Below are positions 1 to 8,376 of a stretch of 37,149 nt of DNA, piece by piece (position 1 is the stretch's first letter; every line of letters starts with the position of its first letter). The position numbers and the translations under genes were made by a program. Below the pieces are notes generated by a model. The model was not told the DNA's origin, made no database searches, and saw only the letters and a list, made by a program, of their open reading frames with translations. Source of the DNA: Pseudanabaena sp. M53BS1SP1A06MG. GTDB lineage: Bacteria > Cyanobacteriota > Cyanobacteriia > Pseudanabaenales > Pseudanabaenaceae. Where the stretch lies: contig JADBWH010000081.1 of NCBI GenBank assembly GCA_020404105.1, positions 1-37,149 on the forward strand, written 5' to 3'.

Positions 1-373
1 CAACTTCCTCTGGGCAAGCTAATCGACTAGCAATTTTAGTTGATTGACTGTCAATACATCCTGCACAAGGCATAGCTTCTCTTCCTTCACTGACACGATA
101 CCATTACTGCAATTTAGCGTTGATCTCTAGCCAAGTGTTGGTAATGCGCCAAAGTCGAAAGTAACTATAGACCGTCTGCCATACAGGCAAATCGTGCGGA
201 AACATTCGCCATGCACAGCCTGCGGCATTGATGTAGAAAATAGCATTGAGAATGGCTCAAATATCCACTGTCCTTTTGCGACCTCCTGTTCCTGCTGCGG
301 GTATCAAGTCTTTTATCAGTTCCCACTGGTTATCGATTAAGTCTGTGGTGTAGGATTTCTTGGTTGCTTCCAT
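1..373 (-). pseudogene. IS5-type transposase remnant, two in-frame stops, truncated at window edge
   Basis: Read on the minus strand, the frame starting at 373 gives [20 protein letters not shown], then a GGRKRTVDI segment, and runs into TGA at 257-259. The same frame continues with AILNAIFYINAAGCAWRMFP and WQTVYSYFRLWRITNTWLEI, hits TAA at 104-106, and continues with a CAGCIDSQSTK segment to the window edge. This is the recognisable N-terminal domain (DUF4096-like) of IS5-family (IS1031/ISL2-like) transposases. Both stops are what C-to-T changes would produce (CGA to TGA, CAA to TAA), so I read it as a dead copy, not a frameshift product. The open frame extends upstream to 490 with a lysine-rich sequence unlike the family, so I place the original start at 373. 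The catalytic DDE region would lie outside the window. Confidence 0.82.
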
Positions 374-510
374 AAGGCTGTCTTTGTTTTTTGTATATTG
401 ACAGGCTATATCTTTGGAAGCTTTTTTGATCTTTTTTATCCTTAATATCTTCTCAAACACGCTCTTAGCTTGCGCTAAGTAGCTAGACATAAGTAAACTA
501 AAAATCGAGA

Positions 511-545
511 AGTTTGTTCCGCCCGCGTAACGGGCGGAACAAACT
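511..545. repeat. Perfect 15-bp hairpin upstream of glmS
   Basis: Arms 511-525 and 531-545 are perfect reverse complements around the 5-base loop CGTAA, with a CCGCCCG/CGGGCGG core. It lies between the transposase remnant and glmS. There is no T-tract, so it is not a classic terminator. It resembles the many other GC-cored hairpins in this window. Confidence 0.8.
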
Positions 546-642
546 CTCGTTTTGGGTTTTAATTAAGTTGAGCTACTTACATGTGTTGAAGTTTTATATT
601 TAATTGTACTTCAGATACTTAGCAGGAACCTCACGTGGTTAA

Positions 643-690
643 ATACGATCATAAATTTTGTACTCTAAGCGTACAAAATTGTAATCGTAT
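643..690 (+). promoter_or_regulatory. Inverted repeat in the glmS leader
   Basis: A roughly 20-bp imperfect inverted repeat (643-663 with 671-690, 7-base loop) ends 18 bases before the glmS ATG. The arms match except for a small bulge around 650-653. It could form a 5'-UTR hairpin or be an operator. It has none of the long conserved architecture of the glmS ribozyme, so I do not call it that. Confidence 0.4.
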
Positions 691-708
691 CTACTTCAAC
701 TTGACATT

Positions 709-2592
709 ATGTGTGGAATTGTTGGCTATATCGGACATCGTTCGGCGAATGAAGTTTTAATCTCAGGGCTACGCAAGCTAGAATATCGCGGCTATGACTC
801 CGCAGGCGTGGCAACAATTCCCTTCTTTGATGATCCATCTGAACGCTGCTTGCATCGGGTTAGAGCTAAGGGCAAGCTGATCCAACTCGAAGAAAAGCTC
901 AATGCAGATGCGGCTCCCATCGCTCCTATTGGCATTGGTCACACTCGTTGGGCAACTCATGGTAAGCCCGAAGAACATAATGCCCATCCGCATACCAATA
1001 CGATGGGTAACTTAGCGGTAGTCCAAAATGGCATCGTCGAAAACTATCACATTCTGCGGACTGATTTAAAGGCACTCGGTCATATTTTTGTAAGTGAGAC
1101 TGATACAGAAGTCATCCCTCACATGATTGCCGAGTTTCTGACCCAGTTAGAAAAGCAAGGCAATATTATTCCTGAAAAATCACCTTCAATTCTCTTTGAA
1201 GCAGTCCGTTTGACAGTTGATAGATTGCAAGGAGCCTATGCGATCGCGGTGGTTCATGCCGATTATCCCGATGAATTGATCGTCGTGCGTCAGCAAGCAC
1301 CACTGGTGATTGGTCTTGGTAAAGATGAAAATTTCTGTGCCTCTGATACCCCTGCATTAGTTGCCTATACCCGTACCGTCATTCCTTTAGATAACGGCGA
1401 AATTGCTCGACTAACGAAGGACTCGGTACAGGTATTTAATGCCAAAGGCGATCGCCTACGTCGTTCACCCCAGATCCTCAACTGGAATCCGACTATGGTG
1501 GAGAAACAGGGCTTTAAGCACTATATGCTCAAGGAAATCTACGAGCAACCAGGGGTATTTCGAGCAGGGCTAGCTAGCTATATTAGTGAAACCAATCAAA
1601 TGCAGTTAGGACTTCCTACTGATTGCATTGATTCCATTGAACGAGTAGAGATTCTTGCCTGTGGAACCAGTTGGCATGCTTCTCTGGTAGGTAAATATTT
1701 ACTAGAGCAGATAGCAGGGGTTCCAACTAGCGTCCAATATGCTTCAGAGTATCGCTATTCACCACCACCTGTTCTAAAAAATACGCTGGTGATTGGCGTA
1801 ACTCAATCAGGCGAAACTGCGGACACTCTGGCGGCTCTGGAACTAGCTAAATCGAGAGGAGATCGCTGTCTCGGCATTACCAATCGGACCGAGAGTTCGA
1901 TTGGTCGTATTGCTGATGCTGTTATTGATACCCAAGCAGGAATAGAAATTGGTGTAGCAGCAACCAAGACCTTTGTGGCACAATTACTAATATTCTATTT
2001 ACTAGCAATAGAATTTGGCATGACTAGAGGAACTTTATCAGCAGAGAGAACTCAAGAATTAATTGAGGGTTTACGCCAACTCCCTGCTTATATGGAAAGG
2101 ATTTTAGAAAGTCAAGAGCGCTATATCGAAGACCTTTCACGGCAGTTTACCCATACTAAGGATTTCATTTTCCTTGGACGAGGCATCAATTTTCCGATCG
2201 CCCTCGAAGGTGCTCTCAAGCTCAAGGAAATCAGCTATATTCATGCTGAGGGCTATCCAGCAGGTGAAATGAAACATGGACCGATCGCCCTACTTGATGA
2301 AGATGTTCCAGTAGTAGCGATCGCTGCCCCTGGGTCGGTATATGAGAAAGTTCTCTCCAATTCTCAAGAGGCTAAAGCTAGGGATGCCAAGCTAATCGGG
2401 GTTGCACCTCTTGACGATCCTGCGGCTCATGAGGTATTCGATCACATTTTACCAATTCCTGTGGTTGATGAGATTTTCTCACCAATTCTTACTGTAATTC
2501 CTTTACAGTTACTGTCCTACCATGTCGCAGCACATCGGGGTTTAGATGTCGATCAGCCTCGAAATCTCGCCAAATCTGTCACCGTAGAATAA
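709..2592 (+). CDS. glmS: Glutamine--fructose-6-phosphate aminotransferase (isomerizing)
   Basis: It makes glucosamine-6-phosphate from fructose-6-phosphate and glutamine, the entry step to UDP-GlcNAc, peptidoglycan and lipopolysaccharide. The 627-residue protein starts MCGIVGYIG: Cys2 becomes the N-terminal nucleophile of the class II glutaminase domain (roughly 1-240, with the RWATHG and NGIVEN motifs). Two SIS domains follow (from about 300), with GTSWHA, TQSGETADT and the C-terminal EGYPAGEMKHGPIAL segment; the end LAKSVTVE is typical of the family. Length is slightly above the E. coli enzyme (609). The ATG is fixed by the required MC start. It appears monocistronic, preceded by a leader inverted repeat and followed by a weak hairpin. 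Confidence 0.97.
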   Translation: MCGIVGYIGHRSANEVLISGLRKLEYRGYDSAGVATIPFFDDPSERCLHRVRAKGKLIQLEEKLNADAAPIAPIGIGHTRWATHGKPEEHNAHPHTNTMGNLAVVQNGIVENYHILRTDLKALGHIFVSETDTEVIPHMIAEFLTQLEKQGNIIPEKSPSILFEAVRLTVDRLQGAYAIAVVHADYPDELIVVRQQAPLVIGLGKDENFCASDTPALVAYTRTVIPLDNGEIARLTKDSVQVFNAKGDRLRRSPQILNWNPTMVEKQGFKHYMLKEIYEQPGVFRAGLASYISETNQMQLGLPTDCIDSIERVEILACGTSWHASLVGKYLLEQIAGVPTSVQYASEYRYSPPPVLKNTLVIGVTQSGETADTLAALELAKSRGDRCLGITNRTESSIGRIADAVIDTQAGIEIGVAATKTFVAQLLIFYLLAIEFGMTRGTLSAERTQELIEGLRQLPAYMERILESQERYIEDLSRQFTHTKDFIFLGRGINFPIALEGALKLKEISYIHAEGYPAGEMKHGPIALLDEDVPVVAIAAPGSVYEKVLSNSQEAKARDAKLIGVAPLDDPAAHEVFDHILPIPVVDEIFSPILTVIPLQLLSYHVAAHRGLDVDQPRNLAKSVTVE

Positions 2593-2603
2593 AGAACAAA
2601 AGA

Positions 2604-2643
2604 GAATTGCTCTATTCTACGTTGCAATTCTTTGTTTTGCTGT
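2604..2643 (+). terminator. Possible glmS terminator
   Basis: GAATTGC at 2604-2610 pairs with GCAATTC at 2624-2630, flanked by A-rich and T-rich stretches (TTTGTTTT downstream). The stem is short and the loop 13 bases long, so this is a weak call. Confidence 0.35.
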
Positions 2644-2811
2644 TTATCTAGAAACATATGCAGTTAACCCAAATTTATAGTTTTTGATTATTGACATTGT
2701 GCAAGCTTTACAGCAAACTTGTTATCTGCGAGTAAGAAGAAATATCTCATTTACAAGCATAGCTAGTTACTAATCGCTAATAGCTAATTGGTAGTTGTAA
2801 AAAAAACAGAA

Positions 2812-2893
2812 GCGGAACTGGCGGAATTGGTAGACGCGCATGTTTCAGGTACATGTGTCGAAAGACTTGGGGGTTCAAGTCCCCCGTTCCGCA
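2812..2893 (+). tRNA. tRNA-Leu (anticodon CAG)
   Basis: An 82-nt class II cloverleaf. The acceptor stem GCGGAAC (2812-2818) pairs with GTTCCGC ending at 2892, with A2893 as discriminator. The D-arm contains AATTGGTAGACGC. Anticodon stem CATGT/ACATG encloses TTCAGGT, giving anticodon CAG at 2846-2848. A long variable arm (GTCGAAAGACTT) precedes the T-arm GGGGGTTCAAGTCCCCC. The long variable arm and A discriminator are leucine hallmarks. It reads CUG codons. CCA is not encoded. Confidence 0.96.
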
Positions 2894-2922
2894 TTATCTA
2901 AACTATATGCTGTAACTTTTTA

Positions 2923-2963
2923 TGAAGAGGCTATCTCACCGATAGCCTCTTCATTATTATTTC
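2923..2963 (+). terminator. Rho-independent terminator after tRNA-Leu
   Basis: A perfect 13-bp stem (2923-2935 with 2941-2953) with loop TCACC is followed by the T-rich run TTATTATTTCTT, about 30 bases after the tRNA. Confidence 0.8.
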
Positions 2964-3076
2964 TTAAATCTGTAAACAAATAGCAACCAAACAAAAATTA
3001 CAACAACTCTCAGTGAATCATCGATTTGAGCCACTCCAAAATGTAACGTCAGTTCGGGTTAAGCTGGCAAATTTTA

Positions 3077-3127
3077 AAAGTCCAGAGGTAAAAGCCTTGC
3101 TACGCAAAGCTTTTACCTCTGGACTTT
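3077..3127. repeat. Perfect 19-bp hairpin in the 2894-3295 gap
   Basis: Arms 3077-3095 and 3109-3127 (AAAGTCCAGAGGTAAAAGC and its complement) are perfect. The 13-base centre holds a smaller TTGC..GCAA stem. It lies about 170 bases before the next gene. Apart from this and the tRNA terminator I see nothing coding in the 400-base gap. Confidence 0.8.
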
Positions 3128-3295
3128 AAGAGAAGGCTTTCTACACAAACTCTCTCTCAAAGCCCGTTTCAAATTATCCTGAAATTGCATTAAATTCTAA
3201 AAATTCTAATGTGTTATTGCGTCCGAAAATATGGCACATTAAAGGATCGCATCAGAATTGTAAACTCCCATAGCAAAAAACGAAGTTAAACTTAA

Positions 3296-4279
3296 ATGGC
3301 ATTAAAAGTTGGAATTTTAGGATTTGGTGGATTAGGACAAGCGGCGGCGAAATTGCTTAGTGCTAAGCAAGAAATGCAGCTAGTAGTTGCGGCGGACAAA
3401 GAAGGCTTTGCCTATGCCCCAAAGGAGCTAGATGCTAACCAATTGATCGCCACCTATCAAAACAAAGGATCCCTTGGCTACCTCGAATCATCAGGTATTC
3501 TTACTCAAGACAGCATTGCTGAGGCGATCGCTACCGCCAAAGATGTCGATGGTTATTTCCTCGCCCTGCCGAACCTGCCTAATACTTTCATGGCAAGCGT
3601 GGCAAAGCAATTCATCGCTTCAGGTTGGAAGGGTGTGCTTGTCGATGCGATCAAACGCACTAGTGCCGTTGAGCAAATGATTGCCCTCGCCCCCGAACTA
3701 GAAGCCGCAGGCATCACCTATATGTCTGGTTGTGGCGCAACTCCTGGATTATTGACTGCGGCAGCGACGATCGCTGCTCAGAGCTTTGCCGAAGTCCACA
3801 AGGTTGAGATTACCTTCGGGGTTGGTATTGCTAACTGGAACGCATATCGTGCTACCATTCGCGAAGATATCGCCCATATGTCGGGTTACACTGTCGATAT
3901 TGCCCAAGCCATGAGTGAAGCTGAAGTAGAGGCTCTGCTCGAAAAGACCAATGGCTTAATCTCGCTGGAAAACATGGAACATGCCGATGACATTATGCTT
4001 GAGCGTGTCGGTATTTGTGATCGCGATCGTGTTACCGTCGGTGGCGTAGTCGATACCCGTAATCCTAAGAAACCCCTCAGCACGAATATGAAGCTGACAG
4101 GGCGCACCTTTGAGGGCAAAATCTCTACCCATACTTTCATTCTTGGTGATGAAACCAGTATGGCAGCAAATGTATGTGGTCCTGCTTTTGGCTATCTCAA
4201 AGCTGGTAAAAAATTCCATCAGCACGGTATCTATGGATTGATGACTGCGGCTGAAGTCATGCCTGCATTTGTTCGTTAA
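3296..4279 (+). CDS. Saccharopine dehydrogenase-like NAD(P)-binding oxidoreductase
   Basis: 327 residues. The N-terminus [20 protein letters not shown] is a Rossmann dinucleotide-binding loop (GxGGxG, residues about 8-13), followed by an alternating fold of the dehydrogenase type. A conserved-looking central segment reads [18 protein letters not shown] (about 145-165), as in saccharopine/homospermidine-type reductases where it lines the active site. I know similar cyanobacterial proteins annotated 'saccharopine dehydrogenase-like oxidoreductase' without a proven substrate, and I cannot give one. It is convergent with heme oxygenase and shares a bidirectional terminator with it, so it is not in that operon. 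The start ATG at 3296 fits the Rossmann N-terminus directly; no strong ribosome binding site is visible. Confidence 0.72.
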   Translation: MALKVGILGFGGLGQAAAKLLSAKQEMQLVVAADKEGFAYAPKELDANQLIATYQNKGSLGYLESSGILTQDSIAEAIATAKDVDGYFLALPNLPNTFMASVAKQFIASGWKGVLVDAIKRTSAVEQMIALAPELEAAGITYMSGCGATPGLLTAAATIAAQSFAEVHKVEITFGVGIANWNAYRATIREDIAHMSGYTVDIAQAMSEAEVEALLEKTNGLISLENMEHADDIMLERVGICDRDRVTVGGVVDTRNPKKPLSTNMKLTGRTFEGKISTHTFILGDETSMAANVCGPAFGYLKAGKKFHQHGIYGLMTAAEVMPAFVR

Positions 4280-4297
4280 TTTGAAATAGCCATGCAA

Positions 4298-4326
4298 AAG
4301 AAAAGGGCGCTTCGCGCCCTTTTCTT
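4298..4326. terminator. Bidirectional terminator between convergent genes
   Basis: A perfect 13-bp stem (4298-4310 with 4314-4326), loop TTC, with A-rich and T-rich ends. It sits exactly between the stop codons of the plus-strand oxidoreductase and the minus-strand heme oxygenase. Confidence 0.88.
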
Positions 4327-4328
4327 AT

Positions 4329-5063
4329 TTAGCTAGCTGCGTTTGATTCGCGGCGAAGAGAAGTATTTTTGGGTTCGCCCTTGATTTTAGAAACTAAGGA
4401 GTTCCAGCCAAACTTGGTTAAAGCCAAGAGCCAGTTACCTTCCAACTCACGGAACATAGCCATATTCATATGGAAAGAAGCATTAGCTTCATCGACAATG
4501 CGCTGAGCGGTCGCTTCATCTACAGGCAAAGTATCAAGAGCCGCACGATAATTCTTCTTGAATTCACCGTGATTGCGAATATCTTCAAATTCATAGAAAG
4601 CAGTACCATCGCCATCGACTAGCCCCATCGACTCCTTAGCGATTTTCTTGAGGATTTGACCTCCAGATAAATCACCCATATAACGAGTGTAAGCATGGGC
4701 TACGAGCAAGACTGGGTCAGTAGCCGAAATCTCACGGATGCGAGCCAGATACTTTTCGCAAGCAGGAGTAGGCTTTACTTTTTCCTGCCAATTAGAGCCA
4801 AAGTAAAACAACATATCGAGTTCTAAGCTCTTTTCGCGCCATAGCTCGCGGTAGTAGAGCTTACTGAGAATAGGATCATTTTTGTGAACTTCAAACTCTT
4901 GTTCGATCGCTTTGTAAACAAAGTAAAGATTACCGACGAGTCGGCTATAGGCAGTTTTGTTAACAACACCCTTTAAAAAACATTTAATAAAATCGGTACT
5001 CTCTGCTGCCGAGTGAGATTTTTGTGTACCTACGCGCAACTTTGTTGCTAAACCTTGACTCAT
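4329..5063 (-). CDS. ho1: Heme oxygenase (biliverdin-producing)
   Basis: It opens heme to biliverdin IX-alpha, CO and iron using ferredoxin, the first step of phycobilin synthesis for phycobilisomes and phytochromes. The 244-residue protein begins with LATKLRVGTQKSHSAAEST, which holds the proximal heme ligand His17, followed by the family stretch FIKCFLKGVV. The distal helix shows YMGDLSGGQILKKIA. Length matches cyanobacterial HO-1 (about 240). Start ATG at 5063 gives the usual short N-terminus. It is transcribed away from ndhC; the 340-base gap between them must hold both promoters. A second, low-oxygen-type paralogue (HO2) is common in cyanobacteria, and I cannot exclude that this is HO2 without an alignment. 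Confidence 0.93.
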   Translation of the reverse strand: MSQGLATKLRVGTQKSHSAAESTDFIKCFLKGVVNKTAYSRLVGNLYFVYKAIEQEFEVHKNDPILSKLYYRELWREKSLELDMLFYFGSNWQEKVKPTPACEKYLARIREISATDPVLLVAHAYTRYMGDLSGGQILKKIAKESMGLVDGDGTAFYEFEDIRNHGEFKKNYRAALDTLPVDEATAQRIVDEANASFHMNMAMFRELEGNWLLALTKFGWNSLVSKIKGEPKNTSLRRESNAAS

Positions 5064-5406
5064 GAAAACTCCTAAAACTTTTAAATCAGGATGGTGAATT
5101 TAAGTGAATTTATTGATAGTTAAATTTGTTATTAGAAGTATATTTTGGGATAAATCAGTGAGATTTATCAAGATAATGCCAAGATACCGAAAAAGCTGTA
5201 ATTGCTGCTAAAGACTTAAATCACAACCATTTGGCACGGTATTCAAGTATATAAGCCAATGTATAGAAAAATTTCTAGTCTGTAACAAATTTTCATCTAC
5301 CACTGCGACCATATAATGTAGTCACGATCTCCTAATTTGTAGCAGTTGCTAATATCCGCCGTTATAAATTAGATTTAGTCAAGCTAGCTTGAAGAGGTAA
5401 TACATC
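5064..5406. other. Divergent promoter region between heme oxygenase and ndhC
   Basis: This is an AT-rich gap of 343 bases with no coding potential that I can support. TATAAT at 5312-5317 could be a plus-strand -10 box for ndhCKJ, but no good -35 box lies 16-18 bases upstream. No hairpin or dispersed repeat was seen here, unlike most gaps in this window. Confidence 0.4.
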
Positions 5407-5766
5407 TTGGTCTTAAGCGGATACGAATACTTACTAGTATTCATCATTGTTTGTACGCTTGTCCCGATATCGGGGCTATTGCTATCTGGTCTTTTAAGTC
5501 CACAACAGTCGGGAGCCGCAGGTCGTACTACCTACGAATCTGGCTGCGAACCTGTTGGGGGAGCTTGGATTCAGTTTAATATTCGTTATTACATGTTTGC
5601 CCTCGCCTTTGTGATCTTCGACGTGGAAACAGTGTTTTTGTATCCTTGGGCAGTGGCTTTTAGCAAACTCGGCTTACTAGCATTTGTTGAAGCACTTATC
5701 TTTATTACTATTCTCATTTTTGGTCTAGTCTACGCTTGGAGAAAAGGAGCATTAGAATGGTCATGA
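5407..5766 (+). CDS. ndhC: NAD(P)H-quinone oxidoreductase subunit 3
   Basis: A membrane subunit of NDH-1, the thylakoid complex for cyclic electron flow, respiration and CO2 uptake. 119 residues with three hydrophobic helices (about 6-28, 60-80, 88-110) and the family loop [20 protein letters not shown], whose Cys lies near the quinone channel; [11 protein letters not shown] follows. The start is TTG at 5407: the frame has no ATG here, the family begins (M)[10 protein letters not shown], and GAGG (5393-5396) lies about 10 bases upstream. First gene of ndhCKJ; it overlaps ndhK by 10 bases. Confidence 0.95.
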   Translation: MVLSGYEYLLVFIIVCTLVPISGLLLSGLLSPQQSGAAGRTTYESGCEPVGGAWIQFNIRYYMFALAFVIFDVETVFLYPWAVAFSKLGLLAFVEALIFITILIFGLVYAWRKGALEWS

Positions 5767-6503
5767 AATCCGAAACCGTTGGTCTGGACTTTAGCATTGA
5801 AGAACAAACCCAACGTCTTATCAATCCTGCGGCAACGCCTCAAGTTACCCAAGACTTATCTAATAATGTCATTTTGACCACGCTTAATGACCTTTATAAC
5901 TGGTCGAGAATGTCCAGCCTATGGCCGATGCTCTATGGTACTAGCTGTTGCTTCATTGAGTTTGCGGCGATGATTGGTTCTCGGTTTGACTTTGATCGCT
6001 TTGGTCTATTACCTCGTTCTAGCCCACGCCAAGCTGACTTGATCATCACCGCAGGCACTGTCACCATGAAAATGGCTCCTGCACTGGTGCGGCTCTATGA
6101 ACAGATGCAAGAACCCAAATATGTAATTGCAATGGGTGCTTGCACAATTACAGGCGGAATGTTTAGCACTGATTCCTATACCACCGTGCGCGGAGTTGAT
6201 AAATTAATTCCCGTTGATGTGTATATCCCTGGTTGCCCTCCTCGCCCTGAAGCAATTATGGATGCAATTATCAAACTTCGCAAAAAGATTGGTACTGAAG
6301 GCTTTAATGAAAGAGCTAATCTCAATCGTACTCATCGCTATTATGCGGTCAAGCATGAATTGAAGGTAGTTAGCCCCATCCTCACAGGACAATATTTAGA
6401 AAGTCCTACCCGTGTAGCTCCACCAAAGGAATTGGTCGAGTCTGGTATTCCCTTACCCGCATTACAAATGGCTCAAAAGGAGGTCGAGACAGTTGGCAGA
6501 TAA
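5757..6503 (+). CDS. ndhK: NAD(P)H-quinone oxidoreductase subunit K
   Basis: The peripheral-arm subunit that holds iron-sulfur cluster N2, the last electron donor before plastoquinone. 248 residues. Cluster ligands are visible in [11 protein letters not shown] (adjacent Cys64-Cys65), GACTITGG and [12 protein letters not shown] chose ATG 5757 because AAGGAG at 5744-5749 is 7 bases upstream; this gives a 10-base overlap with ndhC. ATG 5763 would give a 4-base ATGA overlap but is 13 bases from the same site. The open frame extends to a TTG at 5736, which is not needed. Confidence 0.96.
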   Translation: MVMKSETVGLDFSIEEQTQRLINPAATPQVTQDLSNNVILTTLNDLYNWSRMSSLWPMLYGTSCCFIEFAAMIGSRFDFDRFGLLPRSSPRQADLIITAGTVTMKMAPALVRLYEQMQEPKYVIAMGACTITGGMFSTDSYTTVRGVDKLIPVDVYIPGCPPRPEAIMDAIIKLRKKIGTEGFNERANLNRTHRYYAVKHELKVVSPILTGQYLESPTRVAPPKELVESGIPLPALQMAQKEVETVGR

Positions 6504-7020
6504 TCAAGAAGCAGCATTGGTTACGACTGAGGCAACTGCACCAGTTTCTCAATGGCTAACTAATAATGGTTTTGAGCACGAGTTTCTTGGCTTAGACCAA
6601 CAAGGTGTTCCAATTCTCAAAATTGATCGCCAGTTTTTACTTCCCTTTTCCACAGCTCTCTATGCCTATGGCTTTAACTACTTAATGTGTCAATGTGGTT
6701 ATGATGCAGGTGCTGGCGATAGTTTGGTGAGTGTTTACCATCTCGCAAAACTGACCGATGAGGGGATTGATAAAAGCGATCGACTTGAGGAAGTTCGCGT
6801 TAAGGTGTTTCTACCACGCACCGATCCTCACTGTCCATCTGTCTACTGGATCTGGAAAACCGCGGATTGGCAAGAGCGCGAAACCTACGATATGTACGGC
6901 ATTGTTTACGAAGGACATCCCAACCTTAAGCGTATTCTTATGCCTGAAGATTGGATTGGCTATCCGATGCGAAAGGATTATGTCACTCCAGACTTTTACG
7001 AGTTGCAAGACGCATATTAA
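6493..7020 (+). CDS. ndhJ: NAD(P)H-quinone oxidoreductase subunit J
   Basis: A peripheral-arm subunit (30-kDa / NuoC type) of NDH-1. 175 residues, with the family signature [20 protein letters not shown] near residue 130 and [17 protein letters not shown] at the C-terminus. The start is TTG at 6493, overlapping the end of ndhK by 11 bases. AAGGAGG (6477-6483) lies 9 bases upstream, and no ATG is available near it. Last gene of the operon; a strong terminator follows within one base of the stop. Confidence 0.95.
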   Translation: MADNQEAALVTTEATAPVSQWLTNNGFEHEFLGLDQQGVPILKIDRQFLLPFSTALYAYGFNYLMCQCGYDAGAGDSLVSVYHLAKLTDEGIDKSDRLEEVRVKVFLPRTDPHCPSVYWIWKTADWQERETYDMYGIVYEGHPNLKRILMPEDWIGYPMRKDYVTPDFYELQDAY

Positions 7021-7056
7021 AGGAAGAAGCACCCATTGGTGCTTCTTCCTTTTTTG
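7021..7056 (+). terminator. Terminator of ndhCKJ
   Basis: A perfect 13-bp stem (7021-7033 with 7038-7050), loop CATT, then TTTTTT. It begins directly after the ndhJ stop. Confidence 0.92.
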
Positions 7057-7245
7057 AAGACCGTTAAATATATTATGGAACGAACAGCCGTAAATAAGTT
7101 ACGTCCCCATTCAATGAGAAACCCATTACTAATCTATGTTTTTATTCATAAACTTGTGCAGTTCCCCTAATTACATCCTAAGCAAGCTTATTAGCTTTTA
7201 AGGTTTACAGTAGAATAAGCCATAGTTTTTTTATTCTTTGCTGCA

Positions 7246-7596
7246 ATGAGTCAAAACGATAACTTAGAAGAGCGCTTTCGTCAGCTAGAGCAAGAAGTGA
7301 TGGGCAAGCAACAAACAAATAAGCAAACCCACGAACCTGAAAAACGGGCTGAGCCAGAGTTTGCTACGATTAGCCAAGGAATGAATGCTGCGAAAACTAG
7401 TTTAAGCAGCCTCATCAATTGGGTAAATAGCTTGACTGGGGCAACCAAAATTGCCGCAATTGTTGTGATTGGATTAGTCGCATTTTCGATTCTGAACTTT
7501 GTGTTTAAACTAGTAACAGCCGCAATTTCGATCAGTATTCTGGCACTAGTCGGGTTTATTTTATATAAAGTATTCTTTGAGCCTAATCCTAAATAG
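7246..7596 (+). CDS. Small two-helix membrane protein, function unknown
   Basis: 116 residues. The N-terminal half is hydrophilic (NLEERFRQLEQEVMGKQQ, charged and likely helical, perhaps coiled-coil). Two hydrophobic stretches follow, about residues 66-86 (IAAIVVIGLVAFSILNFVF) and 90-109 (AISISILALVGFILYKVFF), so it should sit in a membrane as a hairpin with the N-terminus exposed. I do not recognise a named family; similar short proteins are common and unnamed in cyanobacteria. It has its own gap on both sides and is not in an operon. Confidence 0.72.
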   Translation: MSQNDNLEERFRQLEQEVMGKQQTNKQTHEPEKRAEPEFATISQGMNAAKTSLSSLINWVNSLTGATKIAAIVVIGLVAFSILNFVFKLVTAAISISILALVGFILYKVFFEPNPK

Positions 7597-7772
7597 TTTG
7601 GTTGACATTCTTGCTAGATATAGCTACACATAAGCTTTTATCTGGGTAAACCTATGCCTAATTTTTGTGCATTTCACAGATCGATTCAACCTTAGTTGTG
7701 CTCCATGTCTCTGTGAAAGACTCCTTCGGCTTCTGCGATCGCCATCAGTACTATTAAGGGAAATACATCAAT

Positions 7773-8285
7773 ATGGGTAAGAATAAGGAAAAATCTGTCG
7801 ATAAAGAGCTACCTAGCACAATTAATATTGGTATTACTGAAGATGATCGGACAGCAATCGCTGATGGACTTTCGCGATTACTCGCTGATACCTATACCCT
7901 TTACCTAAAAACCCATAATTTCCACTGGAATGTTAAGGGACCAATGTTCAATACTTTGCACCTTATGTTTGAAGCGCAATATACCGAACTTGCTCTCGCA
8001 GTTGACCTGATTGCCGAACGAATTCGTTCTCTCGGAATTCCTGCTCCTGGGACATATTCTGCCTACGCTAAGCTCACCTCAATTCCTGAAACAGAGGGAG
8101 TACCCAAGGCAACGGAAATGATCAAGCTATTGGTGGAAGGGCAAGAGGCGGTGGTGAGAACCGCGCGTTCCATTTTTCCGATCGCAGAAAAAGCCAATGA
8201 TGAACCAACTGCCGATCTGTTAACTCAACGCTTGCAAGTCCATGAAAAAACTGCATGGATGTTGAGAAGTTTGCTAGAAGACTAA
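7773..8285 (+). CDS. dps: Dps-family ferritin (DNA-binding protein from starved cells)
   Basis: A 12-mer mini-ferritin that oxidises Fe(II), usually with peroxide, and protects DNA. 170 residues. Ferroxidase ligands of the inter-subunit site are visible in [11 protein letters not shown] (His51) and [13 protein letters not shown] (His63, Glu67), with the second helix [12 protein letters not shown] (Asp78, Glu82). The N-terminal tail [12 protein letters not shown] is lysine-rich, as in Dps proteins that bind DNA. It stands alone and a hairpin follows the stop. Cyanobacteria often carry several Dps paralogues with different ferroxidase sites; I cannot tell which class this is. Confidence 0.93.
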   Translation: MGKNKEKSVDKELPSTINIGITEDDRTAIADGLSRLLADTYTLYLKTHNFHWNVKGPMFNTLHLMFEAQYTELALAVDLIAERIRSLGIPAPGTYSAYAKLTSIPETEGVPKATEMIKLLVEGQEAVVRTARSIFPIAEKANDEPTADLLTQRLQVHEKTAWMLRSLLED

Positions 8286-8304
8286 TATCTCCCTCACCCC
8301 CCAG

Positions 8305-8340
8305 CCTCCTCTCCCAATAGGAGAGGAGGAGTAAGTTTTT
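8305..8340 (+). terminator. Terminator after dps
   Basis: A perfect 10-bp stem CCTCCTCTCC/GGAGAGGAGG (8305-8314 with 8320-8329), loop CAATA, followed by a T-run at 8336-8340. Confidence 0.65.
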
Positions 8341-8376
8341 ACTGATTCCTAATTATTTTTATCAAACTTATCGAAG

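Noticed and set aside
643-708. glmS ribozyme in front of glmS
   Set aside because: Only a simple hairpin fits; the ~150-nt conserved core with its pseudoknots is not there and the leader is too short and AT-rich.
3956-4297. Minus-strand frame of 113 residues under the oxidoreductase
   Set aside because: Lies fully antisense to a conserved gene and across its terminator; no recognisable domain or ribosome binding site.
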